NCBI GenBank assembly: GCA_017395085.1
Contig: JAFPWF010000034.1
Span: forward strand, 62,001 to 126,000
Source of the DNA: Oscillospiraceae bacterium
Lineage (GTDB): Bacteria > Bacillota > Clostridia > Oscillospirales > Oscillospiraceae
Length of the DNA stretch: 64,000 nucleotides
Direction of reading: 5' to 3'
Shown: positions 37,461-44,960 of the stretch, piece by piece
Layout of the letters: each line of letters starts with the position of its first letter
Numbering within the stretch: the first letter of the stretch is position 1
Notes under the pieces: generated by a model
Seen by the model: only the letters and a program-made list of their open reading frames with translations
Told to the model about the DNA's origin: nothing
Database searches by the model: none
Made by a program: the position numbers and the translations under genes

Positions 37461-38735
37461 ATGAAACTCAATGAGGAGCAGCAGGCCATGCTGGACGGCA
37501 GCCGCGGCGCGGTTATGGCAAAGATTATGAAGACTCTCGTCATGTACGGCGACGCCTTCGATGCCGAGCGTATGGTGCCCGTAACCAGCAGGTACGGGCA
37601 TACTGTCATCAGCTTCGGCCTCGGCGTCATGGATCCCGTATACGACCTGTATGACGAAATCCTCTCTGCCGGCATTCTGCCGGAGCAGAAGTTCACCGCA
37701 GACCCAAAGCCGCTGGACCCGAAAGTTCCATCCGGCCCGCTGGAAGATCTGGTGTTCAAAAAGCTCATGTACAACCGGCAGGAACGCTATGAGCAGCAGC
37801 TGAAGAAACTCGGCATCACCAAGGATGAGGACTATACCTGTGCGTGCTATCTGGAGCTGGTCGGGAACGCCCCGCAAAAAGGCGATGTGCTCTCCTGGGC
37901 TGAGAGTTCCGCCGTCGTCTATGCAAACTCAGTACTCGGTGCACGCTGCAACCGAAACTCCGGCATTCTGGAGATGATGGGAAGCATCGCCGGCTTTGTT
38001 CCGGAATTCGGACTTCTGACCGAGGAGGGCCGCAAGGCAGACTGGGTTGTCGAAGTGCGCTGTGAGAAAAAGCCGGAAGCCCAGCTTCTGGGTTCCGCAA
38101 TCGGCATGAAGGTTATGGAAGAAGTTCCCTATATCAAAGGTCTTGACGCCTGGCTGGGAACGGAACTGAACGACAGTGCAAAAGCATATCTGAAAGACTT
38201 CGGTGCGGCTACCGCTTCCAACGGCGCCGTCGGACTGTATCACATTGAAAATCTGACGCCGGAAGCAGTTGAACTGGGAGAATCCCTCATCAAACCCGAT
38301 GCAAAGGTCTATGTGATTGATGACGCCGAGCTGGAGCGCGTTCACCGCGAGTATCCGGTTATCTGGAAAAATCCCGATGCAAATCCGCAGCTGGCCTTTG
38401 TCGGTTGTCCGCATCTTTCCCTGCAGCAGCTGACCGACTGGGCCCGGGCGGTGCTGAAAGGTCTGGAGGCAAACGGCAGAAAGCGGGTCGCTGTGCCTAC
38501 CGTATTCACCGCGCCCGTACCGGTCATCCGGGAGTATGAGAAGACAATTTATGCGTGGCCGCTGAAGAAAGCAGGTGTCGTGATCAGCTACATCTGTCCC
38601 CTGATGTACATGAACAACCCACTCTGCAAATCCAAAGCCGTGATCACCAGCTCAAACAAGCTGCGCACCTATACCAGCGCAAAATACTGTACCGATTCCG
38701 AAATCCTTGACATCATTACGGGAGGTGCAAAATGA
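37461..38735 (+). CDS. Aconitase X, catalytic (large) subunit
   Basis: A 424-residue protein of the DUF521/AcnX family. Diagnostic stretches include LNEEQQAMLDGSRG at the N-terminus, SWAESSAVVYANSVLGARCNRN, the cysteine segments GCPHLSLQQL and CPLMYMNNPLC (iron-sulfur ligands in the family are cysteines in such positions), and TSSNKLRTYTSAKYC. Known AcnX enzymes are dehydratases for cis-3-hydroxy-L-proline or, in archaea, phosphomevalonate. The small swivel subunit is encoded next, overlapping by 4 bases, as in two-subunit type II AcnX. ATG at 37461 follows AAAGGAG; a GTG at 37452 is possible. Confidence 0.9.
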   Translation: MKLNEEQQAMLDGSRGAVMAKIMKTLVMYGDAFDAERMVPVTSRYGHTVISFGLGVMDPVYDLYDEILSAGILPEQKFTADPKPLDPKVPSGPLEDLVFKKLMYNRQERYEQQLKKLGITKDEDYTCACYLELVGNAPQKGDVLSWAESSAVVYANSVLGARCNRNSGILEMMGSIAGFVPEFGLLTEEGRKADWVVEVRCEKKPEAQLLGSAIGMKVMEEVPYIKGLDAWLGTELNDSAKAYLKDFGAATASNGAVGLYHIENLTPEAVELGESLIKPDAKVYVIDDAELERVHREYPVIWKNPDANPQLAFVGCPHLSLQQLTDWARAVLKGLEANGRKRVAVPTVFTAPVPVIREYEKTIYAWPLKKAGVVISYICPLMYMNNPLCKSKAVITSSNKLRTYTSAKYCTDSEILDIITGGAK

Positions 38736-39199
38736 AGATCTTTCAGGGACGCGTTGTGGTTCCCGGCACGGTGACAGCCGAAGCGCTGGTCAGCCACGGC
38801 GGTTTCAACACGCTGGCGAGTTACCAAATGGCCCTCCAGTTCGGCGATCTGAAGGCCATGGGCAAGGATACCGAGGTTGCCTGCGGAGATCAGAACAACC
38901 CGGAACTCTACAAAAAACCCATGATGGGCAAAGCGCTCTGCCTGCCGCAAACCATCGGCTCCACTACCGGCGGCATGATTCTTTTCACAGCCTGCGCGCT
39001 CGGTAAACAGCCTGCCTGCATGCTCTTCTCCAAACCGATCGACTCTCTGGCTGCCTCAGGAGCCATTCTCGGCGATGTGTGGACCGACGCCGTAATGCCC
39101 GTGGTGGATCAGCTGGGAGATGAATTCCTGGAATATGTCAAGACCGGCATGAGCATAAGCGTCAAGGAAAACGGTATTGTGGAAGTGCATGATTCATAA
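38732..39199 (+). CDS. Aconitase X, swivel (small) subunit
   Basis: A 155-residue DUF126 domain. The conserved signatures are MKIFQGRVVVPGTVTAEALVS, FGDLKAMGK, GKALCLPQTIGSTTGGMIL (the substrate-binding serine/threonine loop) and DVWTDAVMPVVDQLGDEF. It forms the active site together with the preceding large subunit in the cytoplasm, and its ATG overlaps that gene's TGA. Length and motifs are normal for the separate small subunit. The substrate remains open, as for the large subunit. Confidence 0.92.
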   Translation: MKIFQGRVVVPGTVTAEALVSHGGFNTLASYQMALQFGDLKAMGKDTEVACGDQNNPELYKKPMMGKALCLPQTIGSTTGGMILFTACALGKQPACMLFSKPIDSLAASGAILGDVWTDAVMPVVDQLGDEFLEYVKTGMSISVKENGIVEVHDS

Positions 39200-39228
39200 A
39201 AGTCTTTCCAAGTGAATTCACCGTATAT

Positions 39229-39270
39229 AATTACAGGGGGCTGTCTCTTTTTGAGACAGCCCCTGTAATT
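39229..39270. terminator. Large hairpin between AcnX and the CYTH gene
   Basis: AATTACAGGGG-CTGTCTC pairs with GAGACAG-CCCCTGTAATT (18 pairs with one bulged G) around TTTTT. It separates convergent genes. Neither strand has a strong T-tract outside the stem, so termination is inferred from position. Confidence 0.65.
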
Positions 39271-39278
39271 TGTCCAAT

Positions 39279-39794
39279 TCACAGATCTTCTGCCGGGATT
39301 GTTCTTGCCAGAGAGGAGTTCAGGTACTGCGGATCTCCGGTGACTTCGCGCAGGATACTGAGCTCCGGCGGAACGGCAAATACCTCATCTTCGCTTTCCA
39401 GTTCACATTCCAGAACGGCCTGCCTCTCCCAGAAAGGATACAGGTCAATTTCAAGTGTGTGCCCCTCATACGGGAGACACCAGCGCGTCTTTCGGATCGG
39501 ATGCCGGGCGGGATCCGCCTCCTTGAGCAGGGCAAGATATTCCTCTTCGCTGATTTCACGTTCGATCTCTTCCCGGGTGATGTCGGTCACCATGCGTTTG
39601 GAGGTCTCATACCAGACGGTTTTCCCTGACTCGGTCCAGGACCGGACCCGCCGGGAACCATGACCATCAGAGCGCAGATAAGTTTGAGTCAGTTCGGCGC
39701 AGCGGCTTCCCTGACGATCAGCAAGCCAGGAGACCTCCGGGTATCGAATCAGGAATTTGCGTTCAATTTCCAGCGGCGACGGTCCTTTCTGCAT
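39279..39794 (-). CDS. CYTH domain protein (triphosphate tunnel metalloenzyme)
   Basis: A 171-residue protein with the signature EIERKFL (ExExK: Glu9, Glu11, Lys13) of CYTH enzymes, a beta-barrel tunnel binding triphosphates with metal ions. Alternating basic and acidic strands follow: RRVRSW, YETSKR, EIEREISEEEY, HTLEIDLYPF, ECELESEDE. Bacterial members act as inorganic triphosphatases, adenylate cyclases or thiamine-triphosphatase-like enzymes; simple length favours triphosphatase. It has no operon partner here. Confidence 0.88.
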   Translation of the reverse strand: MQKGPSPLEIERKFLIRYPEVSWLADRQGSRCAELTQTYLRSDGHGSRRVRSWTESGKTVWYETSKRMVTDITREEIEREISEEEYLALLKEADPARHPIRKTRWCLPYEGHTLEIDLYPFWERQAVLECELESEDEVFAVPPELSILREVTGDPQYLNSSLARTIPAEDL

Positions 39795-39870
39795 GCTTCA
39801 TTCCTCCAACGTGTTCGGTTTTTTCCGACGCGCACAGTTTAGCACATTGTTTTCGGCGGCGCAACCGCTA

Positions 39871-39899
39871 TGGACAAGATAGCGGCTTGCTGATATAAT
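39871..39899 (+). promoter_or_regulatory. Promoter of the BMP-fusion operon
   Basis: TGGACA, 17 bases, TATAAT, about 95 bases before the start codon. Confidence 0.75.
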
Positions 39900-39994
39900 A
39901 CCGGGCAGCAACATTCTCCAATCTTCCATGTCCCAACAGATCCGTTCGCCCGGTGCGAGGGCAAAATACAGACCTGTCCAACTAAGGAGACCCC

Positions 39995-41941
39995 ATGAAA
40001 GCTGAAGCGCTTGCGCAATATAACACCGCCCTGAAGGCCGGTCAGAAATACTATAAAACAGCTGTTTCCCGAGGGAAATACCCATATCCTCTGGTTCTGG
40101 ATGAAATCCTGCCGGAGTCTTCCATCGCCGGTTACGACAATCTCGGTATCCTCGAAATACCCACAGACAGTGTCATCGGCACCCGATTCGCAGGACGGAA
40201 AGACGCTCTTGCAGGGAACTTCATGCCGCTGCTGGGACCGGAAAGCGAATTCGCTCAGAAATGGATGCGCCTGTGTGAAGCGCATCTGAGCGACGAGGGC
40301 ATCCGCGACCCGATCCAGTGCTTCGAGTATCTCGGCCGATTTTACATTCAGGAAGGCAATAAGCGCTGTAGCGTTCTGAAGAGTTACCTGGCGCCGACAA
40401 TTCCCGCTTCTGTCACCCGGGTGATTCCCCGCTGGTCTGGAGATCCTGAAATTCAGCTCTACTATGAGTTCATGCATTTTTATTCTCTTTCCAGACTGTA
40501 CGGCGTGGAATTCCGGCATCCTGGCGGTTATGCCCGGCTTCAGGCGGCTCTCGGCTTTGCTCCCGAACACATCTGGTCGACAGAAGAACGGCAAAGCTTT
40601 TCCGCTGTGTTTTCCGTTTTTCAAAAAGCTCTGGAAAAGCTTCCGGAGGAGCATCTTTCTCATACCGCAGCAGAGTTTCTGCTGGTCTGGCTGCAGCTCT
40701 TTCCCTTCCATGAAATTCAGGAAGTCCCAGCCGCCGAGCTTACGGCAAGGCTGGAAAAGCTTCTGCCTGATGTGATCGCGCTGGAGAACGAACGGGCGAT
40801 CGAACTTCGTACCGAACCCGCCGAAAAAGGCCCCGGCGTGCTGACGAAAATTCTGAATGCGGTAATCCCGGAGCACCTGAATATCGCCTTTCTGTATTCC
40901 TGCCCACCAGAGGAGAGCACCTGGGTACGCGCCCATGATGACGGCCGGAAGGTTCTGGAAGATCGGCTTGGAAGCCGGGTCACCGTCAAAACCTGGGTAC
41001 GCGGAGGCAAGGATTACGGCGAGGTTCTGGAAGCGGCGATAGCAGACGGTGCTGACGTCGTCTTCGCAACCGACGCCGGCATGATCAGCGCATGCCGGAA
41101 AGCCGCCACACTGCATCCAAACGTTCGTTTTTTGAATTGTGCCGTATTTCAGCCGTACACAGGAGTCCGCATGTATAACGGGCGCACCTATGAATGCAAG
41201 TTTATCACCGGTGCGGTTGCTGGAGCCATGACCCGCTCTGATACAATCGGTTATGTGGCCAACAATCCTATTTTCGGAACACCTGCGAGCGTGAACGCCT
41301 TCGCCCTCGGGGCCCGTATGACCAACCCCAATGCCCGTATTGTTCTGGATTGGGCCTGTCTGCCGGGCGACCCGGTACAGCGGCTGCTGGAGCAGGGTGT
41401 CACCGTGATTTCCAACCGTGAGATCGTCAGTCCCAGCACGGTGCAAACACATTTTGAAATGGGCACCTTCCGGGTTCTTCTTGACGGCAGTCTTCTCCCG
41501 CTGGCAAGCCCCTTCTGGGATTGGGGGGAGCTTTATGATAAAATCGTGCGCAGCATTTTCAGCGGCGACTGGAAAACAGTTTCCGGCAGTCAGGCCATCA
41601 ACTACTGGTGGGGCATGGCAAGCGGCGTTCTGGACGTTAAGCTGAGCGACCTGCTGCCTGACGGGGTGCAGAGTCTGGGGCAGATTCTGAAAGAAGGCAT
41701 CTGCGACGGCAGCATTCAGCCCTTCCGGACCAGAATATTCGATCAGCACGGCGAACTGCGAAACGACGGTTCCCATACGCTTTCTCCTGAGGAAATCCTT
41801 TCGATGGACTGGTTCTGCGACAATGTGGACGGATGCATTCCGGATTATTCGCTGCTGCGTCCTGAACATGCCGAAACCGTGCGGGTACTCGGGCTGTACC
41901 GTGACAGCCTGCTTCCGGAAGCCGGGGGAGGCCAGCTGTGA
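39995..41941 (+). CDS. Intracellular BMP-family ligand-binding protein with ParB-like N-terminal region
   Basis: A 648-residue protein with no signal peptide or lipobox. Residues 1-130 resemble a ParB/Srx-like fold: IPTDSVIGTR followed by QEGNKRCSVLKS, similar to the ParB GNRR box. A helical middle follows. From about residue 294 it reads as a BMP-type periplasmic-binding fold (HLNIAFLYSCPPEES, LEAAIADGADVVFATDAGMISA, TYECKFITGAVAGAMTRSDTIGYV, WWGMASGVLDVKLSDLL), the class that binds purine nucleosides when exported. Here it must act in the cytoplasm as a sensor or enzyme. It is coupled to a metallophosphoesterase by a 4-base overlap. Confidence 0.78.
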   Translation: MKAEALAQYNTALKAGQKYYKTAVSRGKYPYPLVLDEILPESSIAGYDNLGILEIPTDSVIGTRFAGRKDALAGNFMPLLGPESEFAQKWMRLCEAHLSDEGIRDPIQCFEYLGRFYIQEGNKRCSVLKSYLAPTIPASVTRVIPRWSGDPEIQLYYEFMHFYSLSRLYGVEFRHPGGYARLQAALGFAPEHIWSTEERQSFSAVFSVFQKALEKLPEEHLSHTAAEFLLVWLQLFPFHEIQEVPAAELTARLEKLLPDVIALENERAIELRTEPAEKGPGVLTKILNAVIPEHLNIAFLYSCPPEESTWVRAHDDGRKVLEDRLGSRVTVKTWVRGGKDYGEVLEAAIADGADVVFATDAGMISACRKAATLHPNVRFLNCAVFQPYTGVRMYNGRTYECKFITGAVAGAMTRSDTIGYVANNPIFGTPASVNAFALGARMTNPNARIVLDWACLPGDPVQRLLEQGVTVISNREIVSPSTVQTHFEMGTFRVLLDGSLLPLASPFWDWGELYDKIVRSIFSGDWKTVSGSQAINYWWGMASGVLDVKLSDLLPDGVQSLGQILKEGICDGSIQPFRTRIFDQHGELRNDGSHTLSPEEILSMDWFCDNVDGCIPDYSLLRPEHAETVRVLGLYRDSLLPEAGGGQL

Positions 41942-42528
41942 GGCTGCTGCTGGTTTCAGATGAAGAAGACCGTTATCTCTGGGATTTTTACCGGCCGGGG
42001 AATCTGGAGGGCATAGATATGATCCTGTCCGCCGGAGATCTGAAGGCAGAGTATCTCAGCTTTCTGGTTACCATGTCGAACAAGCCGCTTCTGTACGTGC
42101 ACGGAAACCATGATGCGGAATATGACCGGAGTCCTCCCGAGGGCTGCGAATGCATTGATGACAGGCTTGTTACCGTAAACGGGCTGCGGATTCTCGGGCT
42201 CGGCGGCTGCCAGTGCTACAATTACGGTCCCTATCAGTATACAGAGCGTGAAATGGAGCGGCGTATCCGCCGTCTCTCATGGAAGCTGCACCGTGCGGGC
42301 GGCGTCGACATCGTTCTGACGCATGCTCCGGTTCGCGGATACGGGGATGAGGAAAACGTAACCCATCGCGGGTTTGAGACTTTTCTTCCTCTGCTGGACC
42401 GCTGGGAGCCCCGCTATCTGATCCACGGGCATGTGCACCGGAGATATCAACCGAGACAGAAAGACGTTCTGCAGCACGGGAACACGACCATCATCAACGC
42501 AAACGGCAAGTACTACCTGGACCTGTAA
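41938..42528 (+). CDS. Calcineurin-like metallophosphoesterase
   Basis: A 196-residue single-domain phosphoesterase. Metal-binding motifs are in order: SAGDLK (D of GDxx), YVHGNHDAE (GNH[DE]), VLTHAPVRG (H) and IHGHVHRRYQ (GHxH). The usual first DxH motif is altered: the N-terminus reads LLLVSDEEDRYLWDF, with Glu where His is expected. It starts with GTG inside the end of the preceding BMP-fusion gene, so the two are translationally coupled and likely work on the same signal. The substrate is unknown; nucleotides or cyclic nucleotides are possible. Confidence 0.85.
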   Translation: MRLLLVSDEEDRYLWDFYRPGNLEGIDMILSAGDLKAEYLSFLVTMSNKPLLYVHGNHDAEYDRSPPEGCECIDDRLVTVNGLRILGLGGCQCYNYGPYQYTEREMERRIRRLSWKLHRAGGVDIVLTHAPVRGYGDEENVTHRGFETFLPLLDRWEPRYLIHGHVHRRYQPRQKDVLQHGNTTIINANGKYYLDL

Positions 42529-42575
42529 GGCCTGCGAACCTCCACAGGTCGCGGTACAAACTCGCGGAATACCAA

Positions 42576-42604
42576 TTGAAAAATACCCCGGTTCGCAATA
42601 TAAT
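42576..42604 (+). promoter_or_regulatory. Promoter of the tandem hypB genes
   Basis: TTGAAA, 17 bases, TATAAT, 52 bases before hypB copy 1. It lies inside the open frame upstream of the chosen start. Confidence 0.75.
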
Positions 42605-42656
42605 GGATTCACCCTGCAGGCAATGGAACGAACAAGCTGATGAGGAGAGCCGTACC

Positions 42657-43328
42657 ATGGAACAGATTAAAATCATCGCACTGAAGGAATCGGTGCTGGC
42701 AGACAACAATGCCGACGCGCAGGCGCTGCGAGAAGAGCTGCAAAGCCGCGGAACCTGCCTGCTGAACCTGATGTCGTCCCCGGGCAGCGGAAAAACCACG
42801 ACCCTTCTCGCCCTGAACCGCGCTTTTGACGGCCGGCTTCGCTGGGGCGTCATGGAAGCCGACATTGACAGTGCCGTAGATGCGCAGACCATTCAGAATG
42901 CCGGCATTCCGGCAGTTCAGCTGCATACGGGCGGCATGTGCCATCTGGATGCAGACATGACCCGTCAGGGAATCCGCGCACTGGATTTGGACGATGCGGA
43001 ACTGATCGTACTGGAAAATATCGGCAATCTGGTCTGCCCGGCGGAGTTTGACACCGGAGCCGCCATAAATATGACGATTCTTTCCGTTCCGGAAGGCGAC
43101 GACAAGCCGGCGAAATACCCGCTGATGTATGAGACCTGCGACATTCTTGTCGTCAACAAAATCGACACTCTGCCGGTTTTTGACTTTGACAAGGCTCGGA
43201 TGGAGCGGGACGCCAAAGAGCGGAACCATGAAATTGAGATCTTCTATATCTCAGCCAAAACCGGCGAGGGCGTGCAGGCTCTGGCGGATGCGCTGGTCAG
43301 TAAGGTAAAGGAGTGGAACGCGGTATGA
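42657..43328 (+). CDS. hypB: Nickel-insertion GTPase HypB, copy 1
   Basis: A 223-residue SIMIBI-class GTPase that works with HypA to load nickel into [NiFe]-hydrogenase. The P-loop SSPGSGKTTT is at residues 40-49; the G-domain metal site is MCHLDADM (Cys95, His96); ENIGNLVCPAEFDTGA, SVPEGDDKPAKYP and VNKIDTLP are family blocks. The N-terminal Cys-rich nickel motif and His-rich stretch of some HypB proteins are absent, which is common in Clostridia. GAGGAGAG precedes the ATG; the frame is open to 42576 but a promoter lies there. It overlaps copy 2 by 4 bases. Confidence 0.92.
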   Translation: MEQIKIIALKESVLADNNADAQALREELQSRGTCLLNLMSSPGSGKTTTLLALNRAFDGRLRWGVMEADIDSAVDAQTIQNAGIPAVQLHTGGMCHLDADMTRQGIRALDLDDAELIVLENIGNLVCPAEFDTGAAINMTILSVPEGDDKPAKYPLMYETCDILVVNKIDTLPVFDFDKARMERDAKERNHEIEIFYISAKTGEGVQALADALVSKVKEWNAV

Positions 43329-43996
43329 GCGAAGTCAGAGTCATTCAGATCAACGAGTCGGTTTTTGCGGAAAATGACCGGACTGCTGAGCTGATCCGGA
43401 AACGGCTTACCGATCAGGGAACGCTGTTCCTGAATATCATGTCCTCCCCGGGGAGCGGGAAAACCACCACGCTGGTCGCGCTCATCAACCGGCTGAAAGG
43501 GCGCCTGAACATCGGTGAGATGGATGTGGATATTGAGAGCAGCCTGGACGCGCAGCGCGTGGCAGACCGAACCGGCATCCGCAGCCTGCAGATCCATAAC
43601 GGCGGACTTTGCCACATTGACGCAGACATGACCGCACGGGCGCTGCTGGAATACGACACGAAGGGACTGGATCTGCTGATTCTGGAGAACATCGGGAATC
43701 TGGTATGCCCGGCGGAATTCGACACCGGCGCGCACCGGAACGTAACTATCCTGTCTGTGCCGGAAGGAGACGACAAGCCCCTGAAGTATCCGCTGATGTA
43801 CCAGGTCAGCGATGTGGTGCTCATCAACAAGATTGATGCCATGGATTACTTTGATTTTGACCTGGAGAAAGCAAAAGAGCGCATTCTGGCACTGAACCCG
43901 AAGGCACTCTTCTTCCCCATCAGTGCGAAAACCGGTGAAGGTCTTGATGCAGTCTGCGAGTGGGTGCTCAAAGAAGTTGCTGCCGTCAAAGCCTGA
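43325..43996 (+). CDS. hypB: Nickel-insertion GTPase HypB, copy 2
   Basis: A 223-residue paralogue of the preceding gene with the same length and layout: MSSPGSGKTTT (39-49), metal site LCHIDADM (Cys96, His97), LVCPAEFDTGAHRNV, SVPEGDDKPLKYP and INKIDAMDYFDFD. It is clearly homologous but not nearly identical, so this is an old tandem duplication or two specialised forms. The ATG overlaps the copy 1 stop, so both are made together and could form a heterodimer, as SIMIBI GTPases dimerise. An in-frame GTG at 43313 is less likely. Confidence 0.92.
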   Translation: MSEVRVIQINESVFAENDRTAELIRKRLTDQGTLFLNIMSSPGSGKTTTLVALINRLKGRLNIGEMDVDIESSLDAQRVADRTGIRSLQIHNGGLCHIDADMTARALLEYDTKGLDLLILENIGNLVCPAEFDTGAHRNVTILSVPEGDDKPLKYPLMYQVSDVVLINKIDAMDYFDFDLEKAKERILALNPKALFFPISAKTGEGLDAVCEWVLKEVAAVKA

Positions 43997-44025
43997 ATTT
44001 CTGCCGTATTACTCTTTGAAACTGA

Positions 44026-44190
44026 ATGATGAACAGCTTTATTCCCTACGACAAGCTCTCAAAAAAGAAAAAGCGTGCCCTTGACCGGGAAAAGCGAGGG
44101 ATCTGGGGTATCAGCCCGGTTTCCCGCAGGCCGGATAATCCGAGAGCTTACAAACGCAAGAAGGCGCTGAGGACGGATCAGGAAGACTGA
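44026..44190 (+). CDS. Small basic conserved-looking protein, 54 residues
   Basis: The frame reads MMNSFIPYDKLSKKKKRA, then REKRGIWGISPVSRRPDNP and ends RKKALRTDQED. It is strongly basic in the first two thirds, with no membrane segment. From memory, similar short FIPYxKLSKKKxRxLD proteins occur in many Clostridia, usually unannotated. It lies 29 bases after hypB copy 2, in the same direction, and could be co-transcribed. The ribosome site is weak. Function unknown; nucleic-acid contact is only a guess from charge. Confidence 0.65.
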   Translation: MMNSFIPYDKLSKKKKRALDREKRGIWGISPVSRRPDNPRAYKRKKALRTDQED

Positions 44191-44232
44191 TTCGGCCCCG
44201 GCGCCTTTCCGGTTTTACTGTGCAATTCTCTG

Positions 44233-44261
44233 TAGCCAAGAAGGTTTCCGCATGGTATAAT
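44233..44261 (+). promoter_or_regulatory. Promoter before the lysozyme-like gene
   Basis: TAGCCA, 17 bases, TATAAT (with an extended-type TGG before it), 30 bases ahead of the start codon and with GGAGG at 44281-44285. The -35 is weak. Confidence 0.55.
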
Positions 44262-44291
44262 GACCTATCATTAACAGGACGGAGGCGGAAT

Positions 44292-44891
44292 ATGTTCAAG
44301 CTTTACAGCATGGAAAAAGCGAAGAGAATTGTTTCAGACCAATCAGATCTGATCGAGAGCATCTGCGCCCCATATCGTCTGCCTTCCGCCTGTCTGAAAG
44401 CAATCCTGCTGATGGAAATCCCGGAGATCGATCTGACAGACCTGTTGGTTGACACCATTGTCAGGCTTAACTGGCTCCGCTATTTTATGACTCACCGCTA
44501 TAATCCGGAGCGGCACACGCGAAATCCTCTGCGGAAATTTGACAGTTCCACCGGATACGGGCAGATTTTTTCCCGTGTTGCAATTGAGGCGATTCTTTTT
44601 GCCAGAAGCAGAGGGATCCCGGTCGACGTCGGAATAACCGGCGAACTTTCCCCTGTCCGACCGGAAGACCTGCGGCGGGTTTGGCTGCGCCTTAACCGCG
44701 AACCGGTCTTTAATCTCAAATGTTCCGCACTGAATCTCCTGCATGCCGCCTTCCAAATGACCGGCCGGGTCGATTTCGGACAATATACCGAGGAAGAGTT
44801 GAAGCTGATTTTCACGCGCTATAACGGAAATGTAAAACAAATCTCCGCTTACGGGGAAAAGGCTTACCGATACTATCTGAACTTTTTGTAA
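44292..44891 (+). CDS. Cytoplasmic protein with lysozyme/transglycosylase-like motifs
   Basis: A 199-residue protein. The order of short motifs recalls the SLT/lysozyme fold: a helix with Glu42 (AILLMEIPEID), STGYGQIFSRVAIEA at 86-100 in the place of the GxMQI strand, and TRYNGNVKQISAYGEKAYRYY at the C-terminus, where transglycosylases have AYNxG...Y. There is no signal peptide or membrane segment, so it may not reach peptidoglycan by the Sec route. GGAGG precedes the ATG. The next gene, 69 bases on, is the CARF nuclease. The assignment rests on pattern only. Confidence 0.6.
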   Translation: MFKLYSMEKAKRIVSDQSDLIESICAPYRLPSACLKAILLMEIPEIDLTDLLVDTIVRLNWLRYFMTHRYNPERHTRNPLRKFDSSTGYGQIFSRVAIEAILFARSRGIPVDVGITGELSPVRPEDLRRVWLRLNREPVFNLKCSALNLLHAAFQMTGRVDFGQYTEEELKLIFTRYNGNVKQISAYGEKAYRYYLNFL

Positions 44892-44960
44892 CCGCGACAG
44901 ATATTCCGGACTGGTTTAACGGGATACTTCTGCTGCCCAGGAAAGCCGGAGGGAAACAAT

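Noticed and set aside
39839-41869. Long minus-strand frame opposite the BMP-fusion gene (676 codons)
   Set aside because: Shadow of a high-GC coding gene: composition unlike a protein, no recognisable motif, and no start or ribosome site, whereas the plus frame shows clear BMP features.
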